In this document: piece by piece, positions 6,649 through 15,039 of the stretch
Numbering within the stretch: the stretch's first letter is position 1
How the letters are laid out: each line of letters opens with the position of its first letter
IMG/VR virus record: IMGVR_UViG_3300032173_000658
Coordinates: 1 to 38,344 of that record
Length of the DNA: 38,344 nucleotides
DNA from: a virus
Strand: one strand, 5' to 3'
Notes under the pieces: model-generated
What the model was told of the DNA's origin: nothing
The model's database searches: none
Seen by the model: only the letters and a program-made list of their open reading frames with translations
Position numbers and translations under genes: made by a program

Positions 6649-9031
6649 CCGTGCATACAAAATGAGGAAGTGGGATGGTTATATCCAATTCTTTGCTCTC
6701 GAAACAGGGAAGTTTCTCACAGGCTTACTTCCTGAAGTCACCGCTGTTCTCAGGCACTTCAAAGTTGATTTCACTGTAGAAGATAACCGAAAAAAGACTC
6801 CTTTCCTTTATGATTCAATCGACCAAAACTTTTTGAATCAATGGCTACCAGCCACAACATTGGGTGGCGACCAAATGAAGCCAGTTATATTGCATGATTA
6901 CCAAGTAGAATTGGTCAATCAAGTCCTCAAGCATCGTCGTGGAGTCATTTATGCTCCGACGAGTGCTGGCAAGGCGCAACCGCTTGATTCATTAGTTGCA
7001 ACGCCTTGCGGATTTCAACGCATGGGAGATTTATCAGTAGGCGATCTAGTTCTGGTTCCGTCAGGAGGATCAGCAAAAATATCTGGTGTTTTTCCGCAAG
7101 GAAAAAAGCCTATTTTGCGAGTAACATTTTCAAATGGAGATCATGTCGATTGCTGTGAAGACCATCTCTGGATGGTCAATTCTTTATACGACCAATGGCA
7201 TGGAAGAGTTTTATCTACCAAAGAGCTTATGCCAAAAGTTAAATGTCCAAATGGAGCCGCTAGATTCAATATAGACACGCCCAAAGCAGTAGATTTTGAT
7301 AATCAAAAAGTGCCACTTCCACCATATTTTCTTGGTTTGCTGTTAGGCGATGGTTCTTTCAGAAGACCTGGTGGTGTTGGATTTAGCACTATCGAACCAG
7401 AAATAATAGATTACATTCAATCTCAACTTTTACCGAGCTATAAACTCAGGAAATCTAAACCTAGAAAGGGCAAGAATGCTTGCGACTACCGAATTTCCAT
7501 TGGGAAAAGAGGTAAAGGTACTCCTGCAAATCCTTATGTGTCGATCATCAAAGATTTGAAACTAGATGGATTGATGTCATATCAAAAATTCGTTCCAACT
7601 CAATATCTCATCACGGACACGAACTCTCGATTGGAATTACTGCGTGGATTGATGGATACAGATGGAGAAGTTGATAAAAAAGGTCGAATCGCATTCACCA
7701 GCACTTCCGAAAAACTAGCTGATGCTGTGAAGTGGTTGGTGCATAGTCTTGGCGGCATTGCTTTTCACAGCACAGTAAAGAAGACTTACAAATATAAAGG
7801 AGTAAAAAAAACAGGTCGATTAGCACACGTTATTCGATTCACTTTGCCAGCCAACATTATGCCATTTTCTCTTGAACGAAAAATTGAAAGAGTCAAGTTA
7901 ATTAGAGTGCGAAATAAAAATCGAACTATTAAAAGTATTGTTCCGATTGGGGAAAAAGAATGTCAGTGCATCATGGTAGATCACGCAGAACACCTGTATA
8001 TAACTGATAACTTTGTTGTCACTCACAACACATTCATCATGCTAGGCATTCTAAAATCTATCCCGCCTGGGACGCCCACTCTTGTTTTACAAAACCGAGT
8101 GACTCTAGCCCAACAAAACTATGACGAAATAAAAAATTGGGGATTCAATAATGTAGGCACTCTTTGGGGCGGTGCAGCCAATCCAAATATCATCACTGTT
8201 GCCAGTGTTCAAAGTGTGGCCAAAATTGAAAAACTTTTGCCTAAGATCAAAGTGCTTATCGTAGACGAAATTCACGATATGATGAGTGCTTTGCCCAAAG
8301 CTGTCTATCGTCGTCTCAAGGCTTGTGATGTTCGAGTCGCAGTTAGTGCCACGCCGTTCAAATTCGGCGGCACAGACAACGTACAAAAGTTCCACGTTCG
8401 AGGATTCTTTGGCCCCATACTCAAGGTAAAGAGTGCGGCGACAGGCGTCTTAACCACTGCCGAGCTTCAAGGCAGAGGTATTCTTTCTGCCTCGAATTGC
8501 ACGTTTTACCCGATCAGAGAACCAATGATTCCTCACGACATCTATATTGATGCCGTAACCAGAGGTATTGCTGAAAGTTATCACTTCCATAAAATTGTAA
8601 CTAGGTTGGCCAAGAAGCAGACCGGCAGAACTTTGATCTTGGTGGATCGAATTGCTCACGGAGATGCCCTACATAACCTGCTGCCGGGAAGCCTCTGGGT
8701 TCAGGGGAAAGATACCCAGGCCACCCGAAAAGGTGTTGTTAAGCAACTTCAAAAAGACAAAGAATGTATAGCGATTGCCACACAACAGATTTTCAATACT
8801 GGCATCAACGTATTCGTTCACAATTTGATTAACGCTGCTGGTGGTCAAGCCGACCACTTGATTATCCAAAGAATGGGTCGAGGTCTTCGTACCGCTGATG
8901 ACAAAGAAGATTTGAACTATTATGACTTCCTGTTTGAGATCAACGATTATCTCCAGGATCACTCAAAGAAAAGAATCAAAATTCTGACTGATGAAGGTCA
9001 TGAGGTAAAAATCAAGGAGATTGATTTCTAA
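6527..9031 (+). CDS. uvsW: UvsW-like SF2 DNA/RNA helicase with intein
   Basis: An 834-residue precursor. Residues 10-75 resemble the T4 UvsW N-terminal domain (LRFRDRNYFHNRAYKMRKWDGY). Residues 120-149 are the Q-like entry and Walker A (HDYQVELVN, then APTSAGK). Residues 150-501 are an intein, and the host protein resumes with TFIMLGI. Motif II is VDEIHDM, motif III is VSATPFK and motif VI is QRMGRGLR. After splicing the protein is 482 residues, close to T4 UvsW (503). In T4, UvsW unwinds R-loops and branched DNA and helps shift replication from origin- to recombination-driven. The stop overlaps the next start (TAATG). Confidence 0.92.
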   Translation: MSNTNILRIENDYSYFLSEDLQTKHEIWDRLRFRDRNYFHNRAYKMRKWDGYIQFFALETGKFLTGLLPEVTAVLRHFKVDFTVEDNRKKTPFLYDSIDQNFLNQWLPATTLGGDQMKPVILHDYQVELVNQVLKHRRGVIYAPTSAGKAQPLDSLVATPCGFQRMGDLSVGDLVLVPSGGSAKISGVFPQGKKPILRVTFSNGDHVDCCEDHLWMVNSLYDQWHGRVLSTKELMPKVKCPNGAARFNIDTPKAVDFDNQKVPLPPYFLGLLLGDGSFRRPGGVGFSTIEPEIIDYIQSQLLPSYKLRKSKPRKGKNACDYRISIGKRGKGTPANPYVSIIKDLKLDGLMSYQKFVPTQYLITDTNSRLELLRGLMDTDGEVDKKGRIAFTSTSEKLADAVKWLVHSLGGIAFHSTVKKTYKYKGVKKTGRLAHVIRFTLPANIMPFSLERKIERVKLIRVRNKNRTIKSIVPIGEKECQCIMVDHAEHLYITDNFVVTHNTFIMLGILKSIPPGTPTLVLQNRVTLAQQNYDEIKNWGFNNVGTLWGGAANPNIITVASVQSVAKIEKLLPKIKVLIVDEIHDMMSALPKAVYRRLKACDVRVAVSATPFKFGGTDNVQKFHVRGFFGPILKVKSAATGVLTTAELQGRGILSASNCTFYPIREPMIPHDIYIDAVTRGIAESYHFHKIVTRLAKKQTGRTLILVDRIAHGDALHNLLPGSLWVQGKDTQATRKGVVKQLQKDKECIAIATQQIFNTGINVFVHNLINAAGGQADHLIIQRMGRGLRTADDKEDLNYYDFLFEINDYLQDHSKKRIKILTDEGHEVKIKEIDF
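6974..8029 (+). mobile_element. Intein with LAGLIDADG homing endonuclease, inserted in the helicase P-loop
   Basis: A 352-residue intein (host residues 150-501). It starts with Ala, as KlbA-type inteins do: AQPLDSLVATPCGFQRMGDL, with block A continuing into GDLVLVPSG. It ends in block G, NFVVTHN, followed by Thr as the +1 residue. Endonuclease blocks are FLGLLLGDGSF and LLRGLMDTDGE, two LAGLIDADG motifs each with the catalytic Asp retained, so the element looks mobile. The insertion sits between Lys and Thr of the Walker A motif GKT, so the helicase cannot bind ATP properly until the intein is removed. Confidence 0.95.
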
Positions 9032-9333
9032 TGGACACTCCTGATTACGAGCCAGAGTTTTACGAGAACCAAATCAAGATGATGGAGGAACGCTACTCCA
9101 AATTATTCAAGAAATGGAATCTCAGTTGGGACGCATACCACAGCTATGTCATTGAAAAACTGAGAAACAAGCGATATTGGGTGTGGTGCTATTTGTGCGG
9201 CTTCGAGAAGTTCGTGCAAGAACAAGGTGATAAACAGGGTCGCTGTAATCGCCTTTATAAAGATGCCGACGAACGCATTAGACGTATCGTCGGCGATTAC
9301 TTCAAAATCCAAGATTATGTGAAATCACTATGA
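9031..9333 (+). CDS. Small helical protein, unknown function
   Basis: A 100-residue charged protein. Its ATG overlaps the stop of the helicase gene (TAATG), and its own end overlaps the next start, so it belongs to the helicase operon. The sequence is helical with many aromatic residues (FKKWNLSWDAYHSYVIEKL, then YWVWCYLCGFEKF). Three cysteines (CYLC plus a later C) do not form a clear metal site. I recognise no family. Operon position suggests a role in replication or recombination, but nothing in the sequence proves that. Confidence 0.7.
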   Translation: MDTPDYEPEFYENQIKMMEERYSKLFKKWNLSWDAYHSYVIEKLRNKRYWVWCYLCGFEKFVQEQGDKQGRCNRLYKDADERIRRIVGDYFKIQDYVKSL

Positions 9334-9530
9334 TGAAATTCATTAAGAAAATACCATCAGTATTACTGTTTATGCTGTTGGCACTCGTGTACATCACTTG
9401 CGGCTATGTCGTTGGTTATCACCAAGGATATAAAGCAGGGCAAAACGACTACATCGTTTACATCAACAAGGTTTTAGAAAATGCCGATGTCGGCAAGGCA
9501 GATAAACCTGTTGAAGCCAAACAGCCTTAA
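9330..9530 (+). CDS. Small single-span membrane protein
   Basis: A 66-residue protein. The N-terminus is basic (MMKFIKKIP) and is followed by one hydrophobic segment (SVLLFMLLALVYITCGYVVGY, about residues 10-30). A short soluble tail (about 31-66, YINKVLENADVGKADKPVE) completes it. No cleavage site is convincing, so it is more likely an anchored inner-membrane protein than a secreted one; the basic start would place the tail outside. It shares the helicase operon by an ATGATG overlap. Its 3' end overlaps the convergent collagen-like gene by 4 nt. The role is unknown; size and topology would also suit a small lysis-related protein. Confidence 0.65.
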   Translation: MMKFIKKIPSVLLFMLLALVYITCGYVVGYHQGYKAGQNDYIVYINKVLENADVGKADKPVEAKQP

Positions 9531-11008
9531 ACTTGAATTCTGATTGGTCCCTGGAAGCCTTGTAGACCTTGGGTTCCTTGGGTTCCCTGGAAGCCTTGGA
9601 ATCCCTGGAAGCCTTGGAATCCAAGCAGAGCAACGCCCATACTCACATTTTGTGAGTTGGCAAACAAAGTGCCAGCATTAGAAATGTAGCTAACGCTGAA
9701 GTTATAATCACTTGCATTTTTCGTCACGCCAGTAGTAGTGTAAAAACTATACTGAGAAGCTACCGCTTCAGATGTAAAGAAAAATAAAGTGCCATTACCA
9801 AATTTATCAAGCACTCCCTGTTGACCAGAACTATTTCTATCGGTTCTCGATACGTCGATATTGGTCACAGATGCAACAGTAGCGTTATTGAATCTCAACT
9901 CTCCAGATGCCGCCGACATTACAGTGCTTGTGTTAAACACGAGCGGCAATACAAATCCAGGAGCGATAACTCCCTGGTTGCCTTGAAAACCTTGGTTTCC
10001 CTGATTGCCTTGAAAGCCTTGTCGTCCCTGAAGTCCTAAGCCTTGGTTGCCTTGCTGACCTTGAAATCCTTGATTGCCTTGGTTGCCTTGTCTTCCTTGT
10101 GTTCCTTGGTTGCCTTGTGCGCCTTGAACGCTACTTCCCTGATTTCCTTGACGGCCCTGCGGACCCTGTAATCCTCCAACGCCTTGATTGCCCTGCGATC
10201 CTTGGTTGCCTTGATTGCCAACGAAGCCTTGTAGCCCGGCTCCCTGATTTCCTTGTCGGCCTTGGTTGCCTTGCGTACCTTGATTTCCCTGTACGCCTTG
10301 ATTTCCTTGATTTCCCTGAGCGCCTTGCAGACCTTGCGAGCCAGACCCTTGAAAACCTTGCGTGCCTTGGTTGCCTTGATTTCCCTGGTTTCCTTGCCGA
10401 CCTTGGTTGCCTTGTGCGCCTTGAGAGCCTTGTGATCCAACCCCTTGAAAACCTTGCGTGCCTTGGTTGCCTTGAGTGCCTTGGTTTCCCTGTTGTCCCT
10501 GATTTCCTTGTGGGCCTTGCAGACCAGTAGAACCACTGATCCATTGCAATTGAGATGTGCCTTGATAGCCGATGACTTGTCCAGTCACTCCGGCTGTCGT
10601 TGGAAACGTATATTGGCTTTGAACGCCAAGAGATACGGCCTGTACATTACCGAGCGAAATGATGTTGCCCATTACAAGCAACATATCCACACCTTCTAAT
10701 CCATCTCGAATTTCGATTAGCTTATTCATGCCATCCAAAAAGCTCTCGATATTCAATCCAAGTTCAAGTCTTTGTGGATGAGTTGCCACAACAACATCGT
10801 TATTGTTTACCAATAAGAAGTTGGTCGAAACGATAGGTCTTTCAACAAGTTGATAGTCATCTTTGTCAGCAAACAAAGTATTGAATGCAGAGATGAAATC
10901 ATCGGCAACCAAATCAACGTCGATAAATTTATCGTGAGCAGACAGGATGGTGTCGCCATCTGCTTTAATCAGCCTGACTGATATTTGTGGTTTAATTGTT
11001 ACTATCAC
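9527..11008 (-). CDS. Collagen-like fibre protein A
   Basis: The longer open frame to 11113 reads the neighbouring gene's repeats out of frame; the likely start is GTG at 11008, preceded by GGCGGG, giving 493 residues. Domains in order: an alpha/beta N-terminal region (about 1-120); a conserved linker SLGVQSQYTFPTTAGVTGQ (about 135-155) and GYQGTSQLQW; a collagen-like Gly-X-Gln section of about 190 residues; a beta-rich domain (LVFNTSTVMSAASGELRFNN onward, about 355-460); and a short second Gly-X-Gln tail. Glycine-triplet sections form rigid trimeric shafts in phage fibres. It is paralogous along its whole length to the adjacent gene at 11022-12377. Confidence 0.85.
   Translation of the reverse strand: MIVTIKPQISVRLIKADGDTILSAHDKFIDVDLVADDFISAFNTLFADKDDYQLVERPIVSTNFLLVNNNDVVVATHPQRLELGLNIESFLDGMNKLIEIRDGLEGVDMLLVMGNIISLGNVQAVSLGVQSQYTFPTTAGVTGQVIGYQGTSQLQWISGSTGLQGPQGNQGQQGNQGTQGNQGTQGFQGVGSQGSQGAQGNQGRQGNQGNQGNQGTQGFQGSGSQGLQGAQGNQGNQGVQGNQGTQGNQGRQGNQGAGLQGFVGNQGNQGSQGNQGVGGLQGPQGRQGNQGSSVQGAQGNQGTQGRQGNQGNQGFQGQQGNQGLGLQGRQGFQGNQGNQGFQGNQGVIAPGFVLPLVFNTSTVMSAASGELRFNNATVASVTNIDVSRTDRNSSGQQGVLDKFGNGTLFFFTSEAVASQYSFYTTTGVTKNASDYNFSVSYISNAGTLFANSQNVSMGVALLGFQGFQGFQGFQGTQGTQGLQGFQGPIRIQV
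9971..10525 (-). repeat. Collagen-like Gly-X-Gln triplet repeat of fibre protein A
   Basis: A 9-nt periodic coding repeat, mainly Gly-Asn-Gln and Gly-x-Gln triplets with a few interruptions (for example GAGLQG and GVGGLQG). Every Y position is Gln instead of Pro. A second short run near the protein's end occupies about 9541-9622. Confidence 0.9.
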
Positions 11009-11021
11009 TTTATGGCCCGCC

Positions 11022-12377
11022 TTATAACCCTTGATAGCCCTGGAAGCCACGAGCGCCCTGGAAGCCTTGATAACCCTGGAATCCTTGAGCGCCCTGATTT
11101 CCTTGAGCGCCAATCATGGCAATTCCCAATCCAATATTTGCCGAGTTAGAGAACAACGATCCATTGCTCGACAAATATGAAACATCAAAGTTATATTCTG
11201 TCCCATTCTTCGTTACGCTGTTGGCTTGGAAGAAGTTATATTGTGTAGCACTAGCTTCTGCCGAAAACCTGAACAAAGTGCCTGACGCCATGCGGTCCAG
11301 TACAGCTTGTTGACCAGAACCATTACGATCTGTTCTTGAGATGTCGATATTAGTAATAGATGCAAGCGTGGCATTATTGAATCGGACTTCGCCCGAAGCC
11401 GACGACATTGTTGTGCTAGTGTTGAATGTGTATGGAACACTAAACCCTAAGCCAGAAATTCCCTGGCTTCCTTGACTTCCCTGGTTTCCTTGTGCGCCTT
11501 GAACTCCCTGGTTTCCTTGTGCGCCTGCAACACCTTGATTCCCTTGCGATCCCTGATTGCCTTGCGATCCCTGATTTCCTTGGTTTCCTTGATTTCCTTG
11601 GTTGCCCTGGAATCCCTGTGCGCCAGCAGTTCCTTGATTGCCCTGATTTCCCTGGAACCCTTGATTGCCTTGGTTTCCCTGTTGTCCCTGATTTCCTTGT
11701 GCGCCCTGGTTGCCTTGAAATCCCTGTGAACCAGCAATTCCTTGGTTGCCTTGGCTTCCCTGATTTCCTTGGTTTCCTTGTGATCCTTGGTTCCCCTGAT
11801 TTCCCTGATTGCCTTGAAATCCTTGCGAACCAACCGCACCAACAGAACCTTGGAACCCCTGATTTCCTTGGTTGCCCTGTGATCCTTGATTTCCCTGATT
11901 GCCTTGATTGCCTTGGAATCCTTGTGACCCAACCGAGCCTGCAAATCCCTGGTTCCCTTGGTTTCCCTGATTGCCTTGTGCGCCTTGATTGCCCTGGTTC
12001 CCTTGGTTTCCTTGAAAGCCTTGAGCGCCACTACCTGAGTTAACCCATGCCAACTGGCTCGTGCCTTGATACCCAATAACCTGCCCGGTCGATCCAACCG
12101 CTGTTGGGAACTGATATTGGCTCTGAACGCCGAGAGTGGCGGCTTGGACGTTACCGAGCGAAATCATATTGCCAGTGCGTATCAGCATATGAACTTCACT
12201 AGCGGTGAGTTCAAGGCCGTCTTTTGCCAGCATCAAATCACTGAGAGCTTGCAAAAAGCTATCGGCGTCTACTGACTCGATCTCGATATTTTGAGGGTGA
12301 GACGAAACGACGGTGCCATTCTCATCAACCACTAAATAGGTTGCTGTAAGCACTGGTTTCGTTATTACTATTGGCAT
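11022..12377 (-). CDS. Collagen-like fibre protein B
   Basis: A 451-residue paralogue of the downstream fibre gene. The N-terminal region (about 1-85) begins MPIVITKPVLTATYLVVDENG and is shorter than in protein A. It is followed by the shared linker SLGVQSQYQFPTAVGSTGQ-type segment and GYQGTSQLAW, a Gly-X-Gln collagen section of about 190 residues, the shared beta domain (YTFNTSTTMSSASGEVRFNN onward) and a terminal Gly-X-Gln tail ending GFQGYQGL. The start has GGAG at a suitable distance and a CTATATA element 45 nt upstream. The next gene begins 13 nt after this stop, so both fibres come from one transcript. Likely a trimeric host-binding fibre. Confidence 0.87.
   Translation of the reverse strand: MPIVITKPVLTATYLVVDENGTVVSSHPQNIEIESVDADSFLQALSDLMLAKDGLELTASEVHMLIRTGNMISLGNVQAATLGVQSQYQFPTAVGSTGQVIGYQGTSQLAWVNSGSGAQGFQGNQGNQGNQGAQGNQGNQGNQGFAGSVGSQGFQGNQGNQGNQGSQGNQGNQGFQGSVGAVGSQGFQGNQGNQGNQGSQGNQGNQGSQGNQGIAGSQGFQGNQGAQGNQGQQGNQGNQGFQGNQGNQGTAGAQGFQGNQGNQGNQGNQGSQGNQGSQGNQGVAGAQGNQGVQGAQGNQGSQGSQGISGLGFSVPYTFNTSTTMSSASGEVRFNNATLASITNIDISRTDRNGSGQQAVLDRMASGTLFRFSAEASATQYNFFQANSVTKNGTEYNFDVSYLSSNGSLFSNSANIGLGIAMIGAQGNQGAQGFQGYQGFQGARGFQGYQGL
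11461..12029 (-). repeat. Collagen-like Gly-X-Gln triplet repeat of fibre protein B
   Basis: A 9-nt periodic coding repeat dominated by Gly-Asn-Gln, with Gly-Phe-Gln, Gly-Ser-Gln and Gly-Ala-Gln at regular intervals and a few insertions (GSVGAVGSQG). Another short run at about 11025-11110 encodes the C-terminal tail. The similarity to the repeat at 9971-10525 makes recombination between the two genes plausible. Confidence 0.9.
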
Positions 12378-12422
12378 TCTTTTGTTTCTCCACTCTCTTA
12401 AAGCAGCGTCAAGCAGTCGTTT

Positions 12423-12429
12423 TATATAG
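12423..12429 (-). promoter_or_regulatory. Possible late promoter element CTATATA
   Basis: The minus strand reads ACTATATAAAACG, 45 nt before the fibre B start. The plus strand reads TTATATA with GTGGAG just before the GT32 start at 12445. The 67-nt gap between these divergent genes holds nothing else, so this element may serve both directions. Confidence 0.4.
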
Positions 12430-12444
12430 TGGAGTTCGGAAAAA

Positions 12445-13335
12445 ATGATGCCAAATTACAATCCAGACCATTTATGGTGGCCGCTGGGTGACAATGCCCC
12501 GAAGAAAAGCAAGATGATCCCGAAGATCATTCACCAAATGTGGATTGGGGAAAATCCTCCAATGAACCTGATTAACACCTGGAAAGAGCAAAATCCTGGA
12601 TGGAAGCACATATTGTGGACAGACAAAACGCTCAAGGAATGGAAGTTTCGCAATCAAGAAAAACTTGACTATATGTCTGAACCCAATGGGAAGTGCGACA
12701 TAATGCGATACGAAATACTTCACCGCATGGGTGGATTTTTCGTAGACGCCGACACAATTTGCATTAGACCATTAGAAAACAAATTGTTTGAGTATGATTG
12801 CATGTCGGTTTATGAAGGGGAGAGGCAACGTGGTGGACTGATTGCCTGTGGCTTCATGGCCTGTCAGCCTCGATGTGAATTGATGAACCTCTGCATTGAG
12901 GGTATTGATAAAGTGGCAAGTCCAGCATGGTGGTATGTCGGCCCTGCCTACTTTACTCACATTGTTCAATCAAACAACTATCCCATTAAGGTGCATCCTT
13001 CACATTATTTCATTCCCAAGCATTATGCTGGGTCAATGTACAAAGGCCCTGGACCTGTGTATTGCGATCACCTATGGGGCGTAACCTATGAAGGCGGCTA
13101 TGAGCGATTTGTGGGTCTTAACCCGAAGCCCGTCCAAGTTCAGCGGCCAAAAGTTCAGCGGCGTCAGCCAGGGCTTCAAATGGCTGGTATTTGCCGTCGC
13201 ATGGGTATTTTATGTCAAGTCCGTCACATGCTACCGGGTCAAGCACCAGATCACTCTCAGTTGCAAGATGGTCAACCGTGTAGCCGAGTGCCAAACTCTG
13301 CAACTCAGTTAGTGAGAGAGCGATCCCTTTCTTAG
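12445..13335 (+). CDS. GT32-like (DXD sugar-binding) glycosyltransferase with aberrant C-terminus
   Basis: Of 296 residues the first 225 or so are a GT32/OCH1-like domain: IPKIIHQMWIGENPP (25-39), WKEQNPGWKHILWTD, CDIMRYEILHRMGGFFVDADT (83-103, with the DxD metal-sugar motif), and CDHLWGVTYEGGYERF near 210-225. Such enzymes add hexoses to lipids, proteins or polysaccharides. From about residue 225 on, the frame becomes Gln/Arg/Pro-rich (VQVQRPKVQRRQPG) and runs 218 nt antisense over the convergent GT2 gene. A TAA in another frame lies at 13119-13121, where the convergent gene also stops, so the tail probably follows a frameshift or stop loss. Confidence 0.85.
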   Translation: MMPNYNPDHLWWPLGDNAPKKSKMIPKIIHQMWIGENPPMNLINTWKEQNPGWKHILWTDKTLKEWKFRNQEKLDYMSEPNGKCDIMRYEILHRMGGFFVDADTICIRPLENKLFEYDCMSVYEGERQRGGLIACGFMACQPRCELMNLCIEGIDKVASPAWWYVGPAYFTHIVQSNNYPIKVHPSHYFIPKHYAGSMYKGPGPVYCDHLWGVTYEGGYERFVGLNPKPVQVQRPKVQRRQPGLQMAGICRRMGILCQVRHMLPGQAPDHSQLQDGQPCSRVPNSATQLVRERSLS

Positions 13336-14029
13336 CACGATCAAAGAACATCTTCCAATGTGACCAATCTGGTCGTAGCCCTCGATTCGCTGGATTGGCT
13401 AATTTTGCCGTCCAGCCAACCAGGGCTTTTTTCATGAATTGTTCTGCCGAGCGAATAGGGAAATGAGCCAAATGAAGATGAGGCGAAATCACCATATGCA
13501 ATATGCCATCTCCAAAATAAACCTCATGACAACCCTCTCGCATATGCACATTCATATCCAATATCGGACCTGGAATTAAAGTCTTATGCTGGATTGGATT
13601 GATCTGTTTGTTTCGATAACAAATGTCTCTCAACACATGAGGATTCATATCTTTGGTTGGAGCGTAGTTCCACCACAAAGCAGACAGCGTGCAGGGGAAG
13701 TTTCGAGGCAAGTCGTGAGCGGCCTGTCGGATGTCTCCCACAACAAATTCATCAGCATCAATAGCCATTAAGACAGATGGCTTGTGCTTCTGTCGGACCT
13801 CTTTAAGTAACCCGGTGATTGCCTCGCCTTGAGCATGATAGAAAGAAGTTGATTGTGTTACTGTAAGGGGCAAACCTTCTTTGACCAAAGATGCAAGTGT
13901 CTCTGAAGTGCCATCTTTGCTTAGATGGTCGATAATGAATACATGATCGAATATTCTGGCATGATACCTAACGAACAACTCAATAATGTCAGATTCATTA
14001 CGAACAATACTTACAATGGCACTTTTCAT
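13118..14029 (-). CDS. GT2-type glycosyltransferase (Glyco_tranf_2_4 / GT92-like)
   Basis: A 303-residue protein from the ATG at 14029, which overlaps the upstream stop (ATGA); the longer open frame lacks the motif context. The N-terminus is SAIVSIVRNESDIIELFVRY followed by HARIFDHVFIIDHLSKDGT, the RNE...YH...D-x-x-S-x-D-G-T signature of this group. AIDADEF (about 104-110) is the metal-binding DxD. GDGILHMVISPHLHLAHFPIRS is the usual acceptor-side segment with conserved His. The C-terminus is Ala/Glu-rich. It sits in a run of three glycosyltransferase genes beside the fibre genes. Donor and acceptor are unknown. Confidence 0.85.
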   Translation of the reverse strand: MKSAIVSIVRNESDIIELFVRYHARIFDHVFIIDHLSKDGTSETLASLVKEGLPLTVTQSTSFYHAQGEAITGLLKEVRQKHKPSVLMAIDADEFVVGDIRQAAHDLPRNFPCTLSALWWNYAPTKDMNPHVLRDICYRNKQINPIQHKTLIPGPILDMNVHMREGCHEVYFGDGILHMVISPHLHLAHFPIRSAEQFMKKALVGWTAKLANPANRGLRPDWSHWKMFFDRAKKGIALSLTELQSLALGYTVDHLATESDLVLDPVACDGLDIKYPCDGKYQPFEALADAAELLAAELGRASG

Positions 14030-15039
14030 GGCAGCTTGATACCTTTCTTTTTCAACAGAGATTGTTGAACAAAGTTTCCCCAATGCTGCGACATGAACTT
14101 GTCATGCCAAGGCAGTATTTCCTTGCTGATGCCTCGTGACATCTTGACCAAAACATCTGGATTGTCTTTCAAGAAGACAATCTTCTCGGCACAGGCTTCA
14201 GCGTTGCGATCAATGATGAATAGATTTTTGAAGTAATCGCAATAGCCAACCTTTGTCATAATGGGGACGCACCCACATGCTGCGGCCTCGTGCAGAGTGC
14301 ATGGCCCACCTTCAGAAATAGACAAGCATACGAACACCTGACATTCATTGTACAAAGAATTCATCTCTTCCGGTGTCCGCTTATTGTTGAAAGAGTCAGT
14401 AAGAAGCTCGACAAACTCGATGTCAGTTCTATGTGAAAGCAACTCTTTCACTCGTTGCCAAATTGGATAACCTTTGTGATCGAGGCGAACGATGCTAGAT
14501 GAAAAGAATACCTTGAACTTTCTTTTTTGAATTGGTTTATCGTGACCAAAGACATGCAAATCCACACCATCAAATGTTGTGTAGACATTACTGAAGCCAG
14601 CTTTGGTGAAGTTCTCGTGCGCCCAGGGATTATTGACAGATAGAGCATTGAAGACGGCATATCGTCGCAAGTCATTCTTGATCAACTCCAATGGAGTGAC
14701 CTCGTTCTGAGTGAGAATGATTTGCGTACCACGTTTGTTTTGATCGGCGACGAAAGAGAACCAGCGATCATAGCTTGGCACATTGTAGCCGTGCAGATGC
14801 CAGATAACATCGTACTTCTTTTTCTTCATCATATCTTCCCAATACCCATATTCCGGGGCGAGATCACGACGAGCATAGCCGATGTCTATTTCAAATTGAG
14901 GGAGATACTTTCTGTATTGATGTCCTTTGATGTCGAAGCTCCAGTTGGGAACGTCGGCCACATAAAGAACTTTGGGCTTAACAGAATAGTCAAATAAATA
15001 AGGGGGCTTTAGGTCGAATAAAGTGGTTTCTTGACTCAT
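14026..15039 (-). CDS. GT4-like glycosyltransferase
   Basis: The likely start is the ATG at 15039 (MSQETTLFDLKPPY), giving 337 residues; codons upstream of it overlap another gene and look non-coding in this frame. The N-domain contains VLYVADVPNWSFDIKGHQYR and VIWHLHGYN. The C-domain contains VFFSSSIVRLDHKG and CLSISEGGPCTLHEAAACGC (E-x7-E), typical of GT-B, GT4-like enzymes. The Asn/Asp-rich loop FDGVDLHVFG matches the donor-side turn of the family. It overlaps the GT2 gene downstream by ATGA and about 50 nt of the gene upstream, so it is part of a tight minus-strand operon. Confidence 0.85.
   Translation of the reverse strand: MSQETTLFDLKPPYLFDYSVKPKVLYVADVPNWSFDIKGHQYRKYLPQFEIDIGYARRDLAPEYGYWEDMMKKKKYDVIWHLHGYNVPSYDRWFSFVADQNKRGTQIILTQNEVTPLELIKNDLRRYAVFNALSVNNPWAHENFTKAGFSNVYTTFDGVDLHVFGHDKPIQKRKFKVFFSSSIVRLDHKGYPIWQRVKELLSHRTDIEFVELLTDSFNNKRTPEEMNSLYNECQVFVCLSISEGGPCTLHEAAACGCVPIMTKVGYCDYFKNLFIIDRNAEACAEKIVFLKDNPDVLVKMSRGISKEILPWHDKFMSQHWGNFVQQSLLKKKGIKLP

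Noticed and set aside
9541-12029. Dense short repeats that might suggest a CRISPR array
   Set aside because: Period is 9 nt with no unique spacers and the repeats lie in frame within coding sequence.
10036-12097. Long Lys/Arg/Ala-rich or Leu-rich reading frames in other frames and on the other strand of the collagen-like genes
   Set aside because: They are by-products of the Gly-X-Gln 9-nt periodicity, have no start signals and no domain of their own.
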